From Burkholderia pyrrocinia (GTDB lineage Bacteria; Pseudomonadota; Gammaproteobacteria; Burkholderiales; Burkholderiaceae): DNA of 64,000 nt. The notes under the pieces are model-generated. The model did not search any database, was not told the origin of the DNA, and saw only the letters and a program-made list of their open reading frames with translations. A program made the translations under genes and the position numbers. Within the stretch, counting starts at the first letter, position 1, and each line of letters begins with the position of its first letter. Location of the stretch: contig NZ_CP094460.1 of assembly GCF_022809715.1 (NCBI RefSeq), forward strand, positions 2,542,001-2,606,000. The letters run 5' to 3'. This document shows positions 9,834 through 19,176 of this stretch, piece by piece.

Positions 9834-10065
9834 GCTCCGGCATGTGGATCCGCCGGACAAGGGGGCGTCGACCGTGGTCACGGGGCCAAAGTGCCGCGCT
9901 CGTCGCCACGACGCCTCGAGCGATGGGTCAATTCCCCGTTTGCGAGTTCGATGAGTACGCAACCATTCGAGGCAAGTGAGATCGCATCTTGCCTGCCGCC
10001 GCGGGCGAGCCCGAAGGTTGCCGGATCGACGTGCGCCGGCGAGGATTTTTCGTCTTGGTTAGAGA

Positions 10066-12579
10066 ATGTATCCGAACAGCTACGATGTTCCGATTGCGCG
10101 CCTCGTCGCGCGTCAGATTCTGTCCTGCGCGCCCGCCACGCCGGTGCGGGAAGTCGCGCGACGCATGTTCGCCGAACGTTGCAGCTCGATCGTCGTGATG
10201 CAGGATGAACAGGTCGTCGGGATCTGGACCGAGCATGATGCACTGTCGGCCGGCGACAGTTCGCGCGAACTCGATCGGCCGGTCAGCGAGGTGATGAGCC
10301 ATCCGGTGCTGACGCTCGAGGCCGATACGCCGCTGGGTGAAGCCGCGATGAAGTTCAAGCAGTCGGGCGTGCGGCACTTCGTGGTGGTCCGGGATGGCGC
10401 CGCGATCGGCGTGCTGACGCAGACCGACGTCGTCGTGAACCAGGGGCCGGAATTTTTCCTGCACCTGAAGCCGATCGAATCGATCTGCGTCCATCCGCCC
10501 GTTGTGGTGCCCGAGCAGGCCGCACTGCACGAAGTCATCGCGCGGATGCGCGCGCAACGGCTCGATGCGATCCTCGTCGGCTACGACGACGGCGAGCACG
10601 GCATCCTGACCGAACGGGACATCGTCCGGCTCCTGGCGGACGGCGGGGCCCACGGCGCGGTCGGGGCCCACGCGAGCAAGCCGCTGCAGATGCTGACCGC
10701 CAAGCAGAGCCTGTATGCGGCGCAGCGCTTCATGACCGAGCACAATATGCGGCATGTCGGCATCCAGGACGACGATGGCAGGCTGACCGGGCTGCTCTGT
10801 TTCGCGGACGTGCTGCAGAGCATCGAGCACGAATACGCGAACGAGCTGCGCAGCGCCCTGCGCGAGCGCGACGAAGCGCTGGGCCTCGCGCGCTTCAACC
10901 TGCGCATGGCGGATCGGGTGTTCGAATCGGCACTCGAAGGCATCATGGTGACCGACCGGCACGCGAAGATCGAGCGCGTCAACCAGGCCTTCACGCGCCT
11001 GACCGGATACACCGAGGACGAAGTGATCGGGCGCAACCCGGGCCTGCTGAGTTCCGGGCGCCAGACGCCCGATTTCTACAAGCAGCTGTGGCATTCGCTG
11101 ACGACCGATGGCCACTGGCAAGGCGAAATCTGGAATCGCCGCAAGACCGGCGAGCTGTTTCTCGAATACCTGACGATCACCAGCATTCGCGACAGCGAAG
11201 GCGAGATCTCTCACTACGCGGCGATCTTTTCCGACATCACGCAGCGGCGCCAGGCGGAGGAGCGGCTGGGCTATCTCGCCACGCACGACGTGCTCACCAA
11301 TCTCGCGAACCGGATGCTGTTCGAGGAGCGGCTCGCGCACGCGATCGTCCACGCGAAGCGGCTCGGTCGCAAGGTCGCGGTGATGTACCTCGATCTCGAC
11401 CGCTTCAAGCTGGTCAACGATACGCTCGGCCACAACGCCGGCGACGAGGTGCTGAAGATGGTCGCGGAGCGCATCGTCGCGAAAGTGCGCGCGAACGACA
11501 CGGTGGCGCGCATGGGCGGCGACGAATTCGCGCTCGTGCTCGAGGAGGTCGACGATGTCCGCGACGTCGGGCGAGTTGCGCGCAAGCTGCTGGACGAAGT
11601 GGGGCGGGCGATCGATATCGGTGGTCGCGAGATCTTCGTGACGCCGAGCATCGGCATCAGCATCTATCCGGACGACGGCACCGAGGCGGAGGACCTGATC
11701 CTGCTCGCGGACCAGGCGATGTACGGCGCGAAGAGCCGCGGCAGGAACGTGTTCCAGTTCTTCGAGAGCAAGATGACGTCGTCGGCGATCGAGCAGCTGG
11801 AGACGCTCGGCGAGTTGCACCGCGCGCTCGAGCAGAATGAATTCCGCCTGTTCTACCAGCCGCAATACGATCTGGCCAGCGGCCGGATCGTCGGCGTGGA
11901 GGCGCTGCTGCGCTGGTTGCATCCACGCAGGGGCCTGGTGCCGCCGGGCGACTTCATCGGGCTGGCGGAGCGGTCCGCGCTGATCGTCCCGATCGGCAGG
12001 TGGGTGCTGCACGAAGCCTGCCGGCAGGCGCGCCGCTGGCTCGACGAGGGCTTCGAGTTCGGGCGTGTGTCGGTGAACGTGTCGGCACGGCAGTGCTTTA
12101 CCGATCATTTCCTCAGCGACCTGACGACCATTCTCAGCGAAACCGCATTGCCGGCCGAATGCCTGCAGCTCGAGTTGCTCGAAAGCATGGCGATGAACAC
12201 CCGCGAGGAAATGGGCATCCTGCTGCGCGAACTGGCGACGCGAGGGATCAGCCTGGCGATCGACGATTTCGGTACGGGCTATTCGTCGCTGGTGTATCTG
12301 AAGGACCTGCCCGTCGATACGCTGAAGATCGATCAGTCGTTCCTCGCGGACTGCGGTTCGGGCAGCACGGACGACGCGATCGTGCGCGCGATCGTTGCGA
12401 TGGGGCGTGCGCTGGGGCTCGATGTCGTGATGGAGGGCGTCGAGACGGCAAAGCAGCTGGCCTTCCTGCAGGAGATCGGTTGCCACCAGGGGCAGGGCTT
12501 CCTGTTCGCGCGGCCGCAGCCCGCCGATCAGCTGGTCGGCATCTCGTCGCGCCGCGGCGCTGAATTGCTGGCAGAGTGA
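10066..12579 (+). CDS. CBS-PAS-GGDEF-EAL c-di-GMP turnover protein
   Basis: Cytoplasmic 837-residue protein with two tandem CBS-domain pairs (about 8-265), a PAS domain (about 285-400), a GGDEF domain and an EAL domain. The GGDEF motif is intact (484-488, RMGGDEFALV) and is preceded at five residues by RAND, a product-inhibition I-site (RxxD). The EAL domain keeps the catalytic set: EALLRW (612), NVSA, LELLES, IDDFGTG, LKID and EGVET. It could therefore make or degrade c-di-GMP. CBS pairs usually bind adenine nucleotides, suggesting control by energy state; PAS suggests a second input. No predicted membrane segment. Which activity dominates cannot be told from sequence. Confidence 0.94.
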   Translation: MYPNSYDVPIARLVARQILSCAPATPVREVARRMFAERCSSIVVMQDEQVVGIWTEHDALSAGDSSRELDRPVSEVMSHPVLTLEADTPLGEAAMKFKQSGVRHFVVVRDGAAIGVLTQTDVVVNQGPEFFLHLKPIESICVHPPVVVPEQAALHEVIARMRAQRLDAILVGYDDGEHGILTERDIVRLLADGGAHGAVGAHASKPLQMLTAKQSLYAAQRFMTEHNMRHVGIQDDDGRLTGLLCFADVLQSIEHEYANELRSALRERDEALGLARFNLRMADRVFESALEGIMVTDRHAKIERVNQAFTRLTGYTEDEVIGRNPGLLSSGRQTPDFYKQLWHSLTTDGHWQGEIWNRRKTGELFLEYLTITSIRDSEGEISHYAAIFSDITQRRQAEERLGYLATHDVLTNLANRMLFEERLAHAIVHAKRLGRKVAVMYLDLDRFKLVNDTLGHNAGDEVLKMVAERIVAKVRANDTVARMGGDEFALVLEEVDDVRDVGRVARKLLDEVGRAIDIGGREIFVTPSIGISIYPDDGTEAEDLILLADQAMYGAKSRGRNVFQFFESKMTSSAIEQLETLGELHRALEQNEFRLFYQPQYDLASGRIVGVEALLRWLHPRRGLVPPGDFIGLAERSALIVPIGRWVLHEACRQARRWLDEGFEFGRVSVNVSARQCFTDHFLSDLTTILSETALPAECLQLELLESMAMNTREEMGILLRELATRGISLAIDDFGTGYSSLVYLKDLPVDTLKIDQSFLADCGSGSTDDAIVRAIVAMGRALGLDVVMEGVETAKQLAFLQEIGCHQGQGFLFARPQPADQLVGISSRRGAELLAE

Positions 12580-12812
12580 GCCGGTCGCGGGGCGCGCCGC
12601 GTTCACGCGCCGGCGGGTCGACGACTGACGCATGCGGCGCGGACCGGCTGCCGCGCGGCACGTAACCGGTCGAAGTCGTTCCCGTTCCAATGACACTTCA
12701 GCGGGTGGATGAGGGGCAAATGACGATTTGCCGTCATTTCGGCCTGCATGACACGATTTGAGGGATTTCCGTAAAATACGCCTTCTCAGGGTATTCGGCT
12801 AACGACTCCGTC

Positions 12813-13760
12813 ATGCATCGAATCGGGTTCTTTGTTTGCAGTGGCCACGACGCGCTCGATCTTGGCGGGCCACTGTCGGCTTTTAATCAGGTGGCCGGAG
12901 CCGCTGGCCATACTCCGTACGATCTTCATGTCATCTCGCAGTCCGGAGGCCCGGTACGTGGCAATACCGGCCTTTCGATCGAGACCAAGCCGATCGGAAG
13001 GCGCATGTTCGACACCGTCGTTTTCGTGGGCGGTGATATCGGCCCGATGCAGACACCGGAGAACATCGCCGCTGCAAAAAAATTGTGCGCCAGGGCGTCG
13101 CGGGTGGCGAGCGTGTGTACGGGTGCGTTTCTGCTTGCGGAAACCGGCTTGCTGGACGGCTTGAGAGCAACCACGCACTGGCGATACGCTGCGCTGTTGC
13201 AGTCCCGCTTCCCTCGCGCCCGGGTCGAGGGCGACAGCATCTATATCGTGGACGGCCGCATCTGGACGTCGGCGGGCATTGCCTCCGGAATTGACCTGGC
13301 GCTCGGCTTGATCGAAAGAGACATGGGTGCGGAAGTCGCGCGCGCCGTTTCCAGGCTTCTGGTCGTTCCGTACCGTCGACCGGGCGGGCAGTCCCAATTC
13401 TCCGCGATGTCGCAAATGGAGCCTGAATCGGATCGTATCCGCATCGCGCTGAACTTCGCGAGAGAGCATCTCGCTGAACCGCTACCAGTGGAACGACTCG
13501 CCGACGCGGCAAGATTGAGCCCGAGGCAGTTCGGACGAGCGTTTCGTCGGGAAACCGGGGAAACACCTGCCAGGGCGGTCGAGCGTTTGCGCGTCGAAGC
13601 TGCGAGGCTGCGCCTGCAGGACGGTAGTGAACCCATCGAACAAATTGCGCTGGCCGTGGGATTCACTGATCCGGAACGCATGCGGAGGGCCTTCATCAAA
13701 CTGTATGGCCACCCTCCGCAGGCGATCCGCCGCGAGAGCAGATTGAACAGTGCGCGCTGA
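12813..13760 (+). CDS. GlxA family AraC-type transcriptional regulator with DJ-1/PfpI domain
   Basis: 315-residue regulator with an N-terminal DJ-1/PfpI (glutamine-amidotransferase-like) domain (about 1-190; nucleophile-elbow Cys in ASVCTGAFLLAETGLL) and a C-terminal AraC double helix-turn-helix (about 215-310; LPVERLADAARLSPRQFGRAF and IEQIALAVGFTDPERMRRAF). GlxA-type regulators control amine, arginine or carnitine-derived compound catabolism, but the ligand cannot be predicted. It is convergent with the DUF4440 gene. A second DJ-1/PfpI protein is encoded nearby at 14.4 kb. Confidence 0.92.
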   Translation: MHRIGFFVCSGHDALDLGGPLSAFNQVAGAAGHTPYDLHVISQSGGPVRGNTGLSIETKPIGRRMFDTVVFVGGDIGPMQTPENIAAAKKLCARASRVASVCTGAFLLAETGLLDGLRATTHWRYAALLQSRFPRARVEGDSIYIVDGRIWTSAGIASGIDLALGLIERDMGAEVARAVSRLLVVPYRRPGGQSQFSAMSQMEPESDRIRIALNFAREHLAEPLPVERLADAARLSPRQFGRAFRRETGETPARAVERLRVEAARLRLQDGSEPIEQIALAVGFTDPERMRRAFIKLYGHPPQAIRRESRLNSAR

Positions 13761-13814
13761 TCGAGCGCCGGGCTAATGGCGCTCGCGGTACGTGACTACT
13801 GGATCGCGGGGCGC

Positions 13815-14297
13815 TCAATGGCCATCGGATTTCCGGGCAGCGTAATCATTCCAGATGTCGCGATGCAATTTCCACGCGCCGCCCTCCTTCAGAAAGAGGA
13901 GGATCTGCTTGCCGCGGTATTTGAGGTTTCCAGCAGGGTCACGGATTTCCGCATCCGAAACCTCCGTCACGGTCCGGTCGTTACCGTAGAACTCGTAATT
14001 GCTGAACGATACGGTGTCGGGTTTTGCCCCGGCATACCCGTTGGCGAAGTGCGCGGCAATCGCGCTGCCCCCCGTCACCCTGTCGCCGCCGGGCGGCAGG
14101 AGTGCGCCGTCTTTCGTATATAGACGGCCTATCGCGTCATAGTCCCCTCGCGCAAAGGCATCCGCCCATCGCGCGTTCTCGGCTTTGATGGCCGCTTCGG
14201 TTTGAGGCTGCGGGCCGCCGGCAATGGCTGGCGCCGCAAACGCGAAAAATGAAAAGCAGGCTGCAACGGCTGCAGTAAAACGACGAATCTGTTGCAT
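13815..14297 (-). CDS. Exported DUF4440/SgcJ-like (NTF2-fold) protein
   Basis: 160-residue protein with a signal peptide (MQQIRRFTAAVAACFSFFAF, cleavage after AIAG) and one NTF2-like DUF4440 domain: AIKAENARWADAFARGDYDA, LYTKDGALLPPGG and a C-terminal WKLHRDIWN. Such proteins are small cone-shaped folds that bind or isomerise small molecules; the specific activity is unknown. The start at 14297 is chosen because it begins the signal peptide; the frame is open 28 codons upstream without signal features. It lies downstream of the Tat-exported DJ-1 gene on the same strand, so both products would act in the periplasm. Confidence 0.85.
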   Translation of the reverse strand: MQQIRRFTAAVAACFSFFAFAAPAIAGGPQPQTEAAIKAENARWADAFARGDYDAIGRLYTKDGALLPPGGDRVTGGSAIAAHFANGYAGAKPDTVSFSNYEFYGNDRTVTEVSDAEIRDPAGNLKYRGKQILLFLKEGGAWKLHRDIWNDYAARKSDGH

Positions 14298-14423
14298 TTC
14301 AGGATTTCCGGTCAGGGTTTGAATCGAAGGGGCTGCGCCAGCTTGCGCAGGTGAGGCAAGCGAGGTCGGCCGCGGCTTCATCGAAACGCGTGCGAGTCCT
14401 CGCAGACATTGGCCGCGGGCATC

Positions 14424-15284
14424 TCAGCGAACGCCAGGGATGCGTGCGAGCCCCCTGGATGCACCAGGCAGTTCCTTGTCGACCATCGCGACGAGTTCCG
14501 GCCGTGCGTCTCTGGGATGACCGGAATGGAACGGCGGAGCGGGATCGTATTCGATCACGAGTTGCGTGAATTCGGCGGCCTGCCGACCGCGCAGCTTCTC
14601 TGCGACGCGAAGGGCGAAATCGATGCCCGCCGTCACGCCGCCGCCGCTCATGAAGCGGCCGTTGTCGTCTTCCACGAACCGATCCGGCACGGGGATCGCG
14701 CCATATTCGGACAGCTTGTTGACGAAGGCCCAATGGCAGGCGCTTCGCTTGCCCTTGAGAATGCCCGTCGCAGCGAGCACCAGCGATCCGTTGCAAACCG
14801 ACGTGACATGTTTGGCGCTTTCCGCCAAACGCCGGATCTGCGCTTGATACTCGGGCCGCATCGGCGCCGTCAAATCGGACCCGCCGGGCACCAGAATCAG
14901 GTCGGTCTTTTCGATATCGGCCAGTCGTTCGGTCTTGCCATACACGACCCCGAATTCGAGAGTCACGTTGCCCCCATTGAGGCTCGCATAGCGAACGTTC
15001 GTATTCGGTAAGCGGTGGAAAATTTCGCTGGGGCCGGCGAAGTCGAGAAGTGTCCCGCCGTCGTAATTGACAATCAAAATGTCGAGCGGGGCATCCGGAG
15101 CGCGTTCTCCTTTGCTGGCTGCCTGCGCAAGAGCAGGCGTGGTGCGGCCAAGCAGGGCTCCGCCACCCAGCACGGCGCCCAGCGTGGCGATGCTGCCGAG
15201 CTTGAGCATATCGCGGCGCGAGCGACCTGCTCCTGTGAGTGCCTTTCCGTAGGCATTGTTATCGTTGCTGTCGGTCAAGATCAT
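14424..15284 (-). CDS. Tat-exported DJ-1/PfpI family protein (isonitrile hydratase-like)
   Basis: 286-residue protein. The N-terminus carries a twin-arginine signal (SRRDMLKLG followed by a hydrophobic stretch ending PALAQA), so the folded protein should be exported. The rest is a DJ-1/PfpI domain with the nucleophile Cys in SVCNGSLVLAATGILKGK and the downstream CHW, an arrangement like isonitrile (isocyanide) hydratases and GlxA-type sensors. Start MILTDSN is preceded by AAGGAG. Neighbours on the same strand are an SDR upstream and an exported DUF4440 protein downstream. Enzyme activity is uncertain; family and export signal are well supported. Confidence 0.88.
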   Translation of the reverse strand: MILTDSNDNNAYGKALTGAGRSRRDMLKLGSIATLGAVLGGGALLGRTTPALAQAASKGERAPDAPLDILIVNYDGGTLLDFAGPSEIFHRLPNTNVRYASLNGGNVTLEFGVVYGKTERLADIEKTDLILVPGGSDLTAPMRPEYQAQIRRLAESAKHVTSVCNGSLVLAATGILKGKRSACHWAFVNKLSEYGAIPVPDRFVEDDNGRFMSGGGVTAGIDFALRVAEKLRGRQAAEFTQLVIEYDPAPPFHSGHPRDARPELVAMVDKELPGASRGLARIPGVR

Positions 15285-15427
15285 TTCTCCTTGCGCTTCG
15301 GCCCCTCCGTGCGCAACCGGGTTGGGCCGGATTGAAAACCACCACGACAGGCATGCGGGTGGACGTGTGATCAAGGTGTGGATGAGCCGGAAGAACGTGC
15401 AGGGCTCTTGAATCGGAACGCGCGGGC

Positions 15428-16174
15428 TTAAAGCTGCGAGGCACCGCCATCGACAATCAGCTCGCTGCCGACGACGTACGAGGATTCGTCGCTGGCGAGA
15501 TAGAGCGCCGCGTAGGCAATGTCCTCTGCCTTGCCGAGATGGCCTACCGGGATGGTCTTCGCGAACTCGCTCTTGAAGTTGCGGACATCCTCGTCCGACA
15601 TCCCCCACTTGCCGAGCAGGGGCGTGTCCATGCCGCCCGGCGCGATCGCGTTGAACCGAATCTTGCGATCGAGAAACTCGTAGGACCAGCTACGGGCCAG
15701 CGATCTCACGGCGGCCTTCGCCGCCGCCGTCAACGAGATGCCATGCTTGCCGGTCTGGGCGACGAACGATGTGTTGAGGATGACTGACGAGCCATCTCGC
15801 AAGTCCGGCAGCACCGCTTGAAGCGTGAACACCACGCCCTTGACGTTGATGTCCATGATCTCGTTGTAGAGGTGGTCGTCGATGTCGTTGACCGCGGACG
15901 GGAAAGCCCAACCAGCGTTGGCGAACACGACATCCAGCCCGCCGAACTTCGCTTTTACCTCTGCGGCAATCGCTCGCATGTCCTCGATCGAACGGACATC
16001 GCCCTTGAGAACCAACGCATTCTCGCCAAGCTCGGCCTTCACGCGCTCGAACACTGCATCGTCGCGACCGGTAACCGCAACTCGGGCGCCTTCTGCAATG
16101 AAAAGCCTGGCGGTCGCGAGACCGATGCCGCTGGTACCGCCCGTAATCAAAGCTGACTTGTTCTTAAGCCTCAT
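15428..16174 (-). CDS. Short-chain dehydrogenase/reductase with Thr at the catalytic Tyr position
   Basis: 248-residue classical SDR. The Rossmann NAD(P) motif is normal (TGGTSGIG near residue 11), as are the NAG motif (FANAG) and the C-terminal substrate region ending SELIVDGGASQL. The catalytic YxxxK is altered: the alignment position of Tyr is Thr149 (SLTAAAKAAV, with Lys153 kept). Ser in LNTSFVA is present. Start MRLKNK follows AGGAA; a longer frame adds 11 codons. It may be catalytically impaired, use another acid, or act as a binding protein. It precedes the DJ-1 gene on the same strand. Confidence 0.9.
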   Translation of the reverse strand: MRLKNKSALITGGTSGIGLATARLFIAEGARVAVTGRDDAVFERVKAELGENALVLKGDVRSIEDMRAIAAEVKAKFGGLDVVFANAGWAFPSAVNDIDDHLYNEIMDINVKGVVFTLQAVLPDLRDGSSVILNTSFVAQTGKHGISLTAAAKAAVRSLARSWSYEFLDRKIRFNAIAPGGMDTPLLGKWGMSDEDVRNFKSEFAKTIPVGHLGKAEDIAYAALYLASDESSYVVGSELIVDGGASQL

Positions 16175-16522
16175 CTTCCGTTCCTTTCTTTGCTCGAGAT
16201 TGGTCAAACCGGACGCACAAGCCGCAATCGCGTTTGTGCTCGTGTTCCGGCTTGATTCCTGCGCAAATTATGGAACCGGAAGTGAATGGCTCAAAGGTCG
16301 TATAACCCTCAAAATACGCCACTCAATTCAACCTGATGACGAACCCGCTTTTGGGGGCTACTGGCGGCCGCGCGCAACAATGGCGGGCCGGGCGGCTGAT
16401 CCGAAAACCAAGCGAAGCCTCTGACTTTCTATTAACGTCGACGCGTCCGTGTGGTGTGTGTCACCGGCCCGCAGTAGTATCGGTGGCATCCCGTGTCAGG
16501 ATTCCCGAATCGAGAGCGACCC
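16175..16522. other. Intergenic region between divergent SDR and MFS genes
   Basis: 348 bp without a credible gene. It must hold the promoters of the SDR (minus) and the MFS gene (plus). No convincing operator, terminator or RNA element was recognised. Confidence 0.6.
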
Positions 16523-17731
16523 ATGCAGACCGAAGCGTCGACCCGCATTCTTCGTCAGATTCCGCGCAGCGTCTGGGTGCTGGGCTGCGTCAGCCTGTTG
16601 ATGGACGTATCGTCGGAAATCATCCACAGCCTGTTGCCGATGTTCCTGATGGCGGGGCTCGGCGCGAGCGCGACCGCGATCGGCGTCATCGAGGGGATCG
16701 CCGAGGCGACGGCGCCGGTCGTCAAGGTGTTCTCCGGCACGTTGAGCGACTATCTGCGCAATCGCAAGTGGCTGGCGGTTGCCGGATACGGGCTCGGCGC
16801 GCTCAGCAAGCCGCTGTTCGCCATCGCGCCGACGATCGGCGTCGTGGTGACGGCGCGGATCGTCGACCGGATCGGCAAGGGAATCCGCGGCGCGCCGCGC
16901 GATGCGCTCGTGGCCGACGTCACGCCGGTCCACCTGCGCGGCGCCGCGTACGGGCTGCGGCAGGCGCTTGACACGGTGGGTGCGTTTCTCGGGCCGCTGC
17001 TGGCCGTCGCCATCATGCTGATGTGGCGCGACGACTTCCGCCTCGCGTTCTGGCTGGCCGTGATTCCGGGCATGCTGGCCGTGGCGCTGCTCGCGTTCGG
17101 TATCGACGAGCCGGCGCGCGCGCCGGGCGACAAGCGCGTCAACCCGATCCGCCGCGACGTCGTGAAGCAACTCGGCGCGCGTTACTGGTGGGTCGTCGTG
17201 GTCGGTGCCGTGTTCGCGCTGGCCCGCTTCAGCGAGGCTTTCCTGGTGCTGCGCGCGATGGGCAGCGGCGTACCCGTCGCGCTCGTTCCGCTCGTGATGG
17301 TGGCGATGAACGTCGTGTACGCGTTGTCGGCCTATCCGTTCGGCAAGCTCGCCGACACGACGAGCCACACGAAGCTGATGGTGGCCGGACTCGTCATGCT
17401 GATCGCAGCCGACCTCGTGCTCGCGCACGGCACGCACTGGGGAACCGTACTCGTCGGCGTGGCGCTGTGGGGGCTCCATATGGGGATGACGCAAGGGTTG
17501 CTCGCCACGATGGTCGCGCAAGCCGCGCCGTCCGAATTGAGAGGCACGGCGTTCGGCGTTTTCAACCTGCTCAGCGGCGTCGTGACGCTCGTATCGAGTG
17601 TCGTCGCCGGCATCCTGTGGGACAGGGCGGGCGCCGCGGCGACGTTCTACGCGGGGGCGGTGTTCAGCGCGGCGACCATTGCGTTGCTCGTCCGCTTGCG
17701 CGGATCGTTCGGCACCGAGCACGCCCGGTGA
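16523..17731 (+). CDS. MFS transporter (MJ1317-like subgroup)
   Basis: 402-residue integral membrane protein with about twelve hydrophobic segments. Characteristic blocks are LLMDVSSEIIHSLLPMF in TM1, GTLSDYLRNRKW in the TM2-3 loop and the long conserved loop DRIGKGIRGAPRDALVADVT, all seen in MJ1317-like major facilitators of unknown substrate. Start ATG at 16523 is preferred over an in-frame GTG ten codons upstream. It converges with the copper sensor kinase gene 26 bp away and no link to copper is evident. Confidence 0.87.
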   Translation: MQTEASTRILRQIPRSVWVLGCVSLLMDVSSEIIHSLLPMFLMAGLGASATAIGVIEGIAEATAPVVKVFSGTLSDYLRNRKWLAVAGYGLGALSKPLFAIAPTIGVVVTARIVDRIGKGIRGAPRDALVADVTPVHLRGAAYGLRQALDTVGAFLGPLLAVAIMLMWRDDFRLAFWLAVIPGMLAVALLAFGIDEPARAPGDKRVNPIRRDVVKQLGARYWWVVVVGAVFALARFSEAFLVLRAMGSGVPVALVPLVMVAMNVVYALSAYPFGKLADTTSHTKLMVAGLVMLIAADLVLAHGTHWGTVLVGVALWGLHMGMTQGLLATMVAQAAPSELRGTAFGVFNLLSGVVTLVSSVVAGILWDRAGAAATFYAGAVFSAATIALLVRLRGSFGTEHAR

Positions 17732-17757
17732 TCGCGAGCCGGCAGCGAACTGCCTGA

Positions 17758-19176
17758 CTAACTATCGGTGCCGCGCGGAAAGTAAAGCGCGAACGTCGTG
17801 CGTCCGTCGCGGCTCACGACCTCGACCTTGCCGCGATGCAGCTCCATGATCGACTTGACGATCGCGAGCCCGAGCCCCGCGTTCCGCGCCGCACCATGCC
17901 GCGACGAATCGATGCGGTAGAAGCGCTCGAAGATCCGGTCGACCTGTTCGGGCGGAATCGTGACACCGCGATTCGTGACCTCGACGACCGCGTAACCGGC
18001 CTGCACGGAAACGGCCAGCTCGATCGTCGACTCGGCTTCCGCATGTTCGAGCGCGTTCGATGCAAGGTTGCTGACGGCGCGCCGGAACAGCGTTGCGTCC
18101 GCAACGACCGGCGCATCGCCGCGGACGTCGATGCGCACGCCGGCCTCGTCGGCCAGTGCCTGGAAATACGACGCGAGCCGGCGCAATTCGCTGCCCGCGT
18201 CGAGCTCGGCGGTTTTCAGGTGCTGCCGCGCATTGTCGGTGCGCGCGAGAAACAGCATGTTCTCGATCATCCGCTGCAGCCGTTCGCATTCCTCGATATT
18301 CGAATCGATCAGCGCTTCGTATTCTTCGGTCGTGCGTGCGCGCGACAGCGTGATCTGCGACGAGCTGATCACGTTGGCGAGCGGCGTGCGCATGTCGTGC
18401 GCGAGATCGGACGAGAACTGCGACAGCCGCACGAACGCGCGTTCGAGGCGGTCGAGCATCCGGTTGACCGAGGTCGCGAGCTCGCGCAGCTCGACCGGGC
18501 CGCCGCGCGCGTCGAGGCGCGCGTTCAGGTTGTGCGCCTCGATGAGCGACGTCTGCCGGCCGAGGCTCTCGACCGGGCGCAGGCCGCGCGACGCGACCGC
18601 ATAGCCGAGCGCGCCGACCAGTAGCGCGCCGACGGCCGCCGCGAGCCAGATGTCGACGCGATAGCTTTCGAGCAGCGACTGGCGATCCGTCGCCGTGCGT
18701 GCGAGCGCGACCTGGATTGCCTCGCCGGACGGCAGCGTGGCGCGCGCATAGACGCAGCGTGATGTGCCGATGCCGGGCGGCGAGCAGGTGAACGGGTCGC
18801 CGGTTTTACCGGTTCCGCCGGACGCATGCGGCGCGGCGATCACCGTGGCGAGCGTGTTGCCGGCTTCGTCGGTGTGCTCGACGAGCGGGCGGTTCTGCCC
18901 GTCGTAGATGCCGAGATAGACGCCCGGATGCGACAGCAGAACTTCATGGAACACGGCCGGATCGGCGCGCAGCGCGGCTGTCGATCCGCTCGCGTGCGCG
19001 AGCTGCAGGAACTGGTTGAGCTTGCCGGAGATCTCGATGTCGTCGCGCCGCGTCAGTTCGGCGGACAACGAACGATAGAGGTACGCGCCGGTCAGCGCGA
19101 ACACGAGCGCGGCGACGACGGCGAACGCGAGCGTCAGGCGCCGCAGCAGCGAATACGAAGCCGGGCTGGCGGTCAC
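17758..19176 (-). CDS. Heavy-metal (copper) sensor histidine kinase, CusS/CopS/IrlS type
   Basis: 472-residue inner-membrane kinase: TM1 (about 13-33), periplasmic sensor (about 34-165), TM2 (about 167-190), HAMP, HisKA with the phospho-accepting His in DLAHDMRTPLAN, and an HATPase domain (SNALEHAE, NAGLGLAIVKSI). The architecture and length match heavy-metal sensor kinases. The start overlaps the stop of the response regulator by 4 bases, so the pair is co-translated. The pair is divergent from a copper operon, which strongly suggests periplasmic Cu(I)/Ag(I) sensing. Exact orthology to cusS, copS or irlS cannot be settled here. Confidence 0.92.
   Translation of the reverse strand: MTASPASYSLLRRLTLAFAVVAALVFALTGAYLYRSLSAELTRRDDIEISGKLNQFLQLAHASGSTAALRADPAVFHEVLLSHPGVYLGIYDGQNRPLVEHTDEAGNTLATVIAAPHASGGTGKTGDPFTCSPPGIGTSRCVYARATLPSGEAIQVALARTATDRQSLLESYRVDIWLAAAVGALLVGALGYAVASRGLRPVESLGRQTSLIEAHNLNARLDARGGPVELRELATSVNRMLDRLERAFVRLSQFSSDLAHDMRTPLANVISSSQITLSRARTTEEYEALIDSNIEECERLQRMIENMLFLARTDNARQHLKTAELDAGSELRRLASYFQALADEAGVRIDVRGDAPVVADATLFRRAVSNLASNALEHAEAESTIELAVSVQAGYAVVEVTNRGVTIPPEQVDRIFERFYRIDSSRHGAARNAGLGLAIVKSIMELHRGKVEVVSRDGRTTFALYFPRGTDS

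Noticed and set aside
9928..12696. Minus-strand 900-codon frame opposite the CBS-PAS-GGDEF-EAL gene
   Set aside because: Antisense shadow of a well-supported gene with normal motifs on the plus strand.
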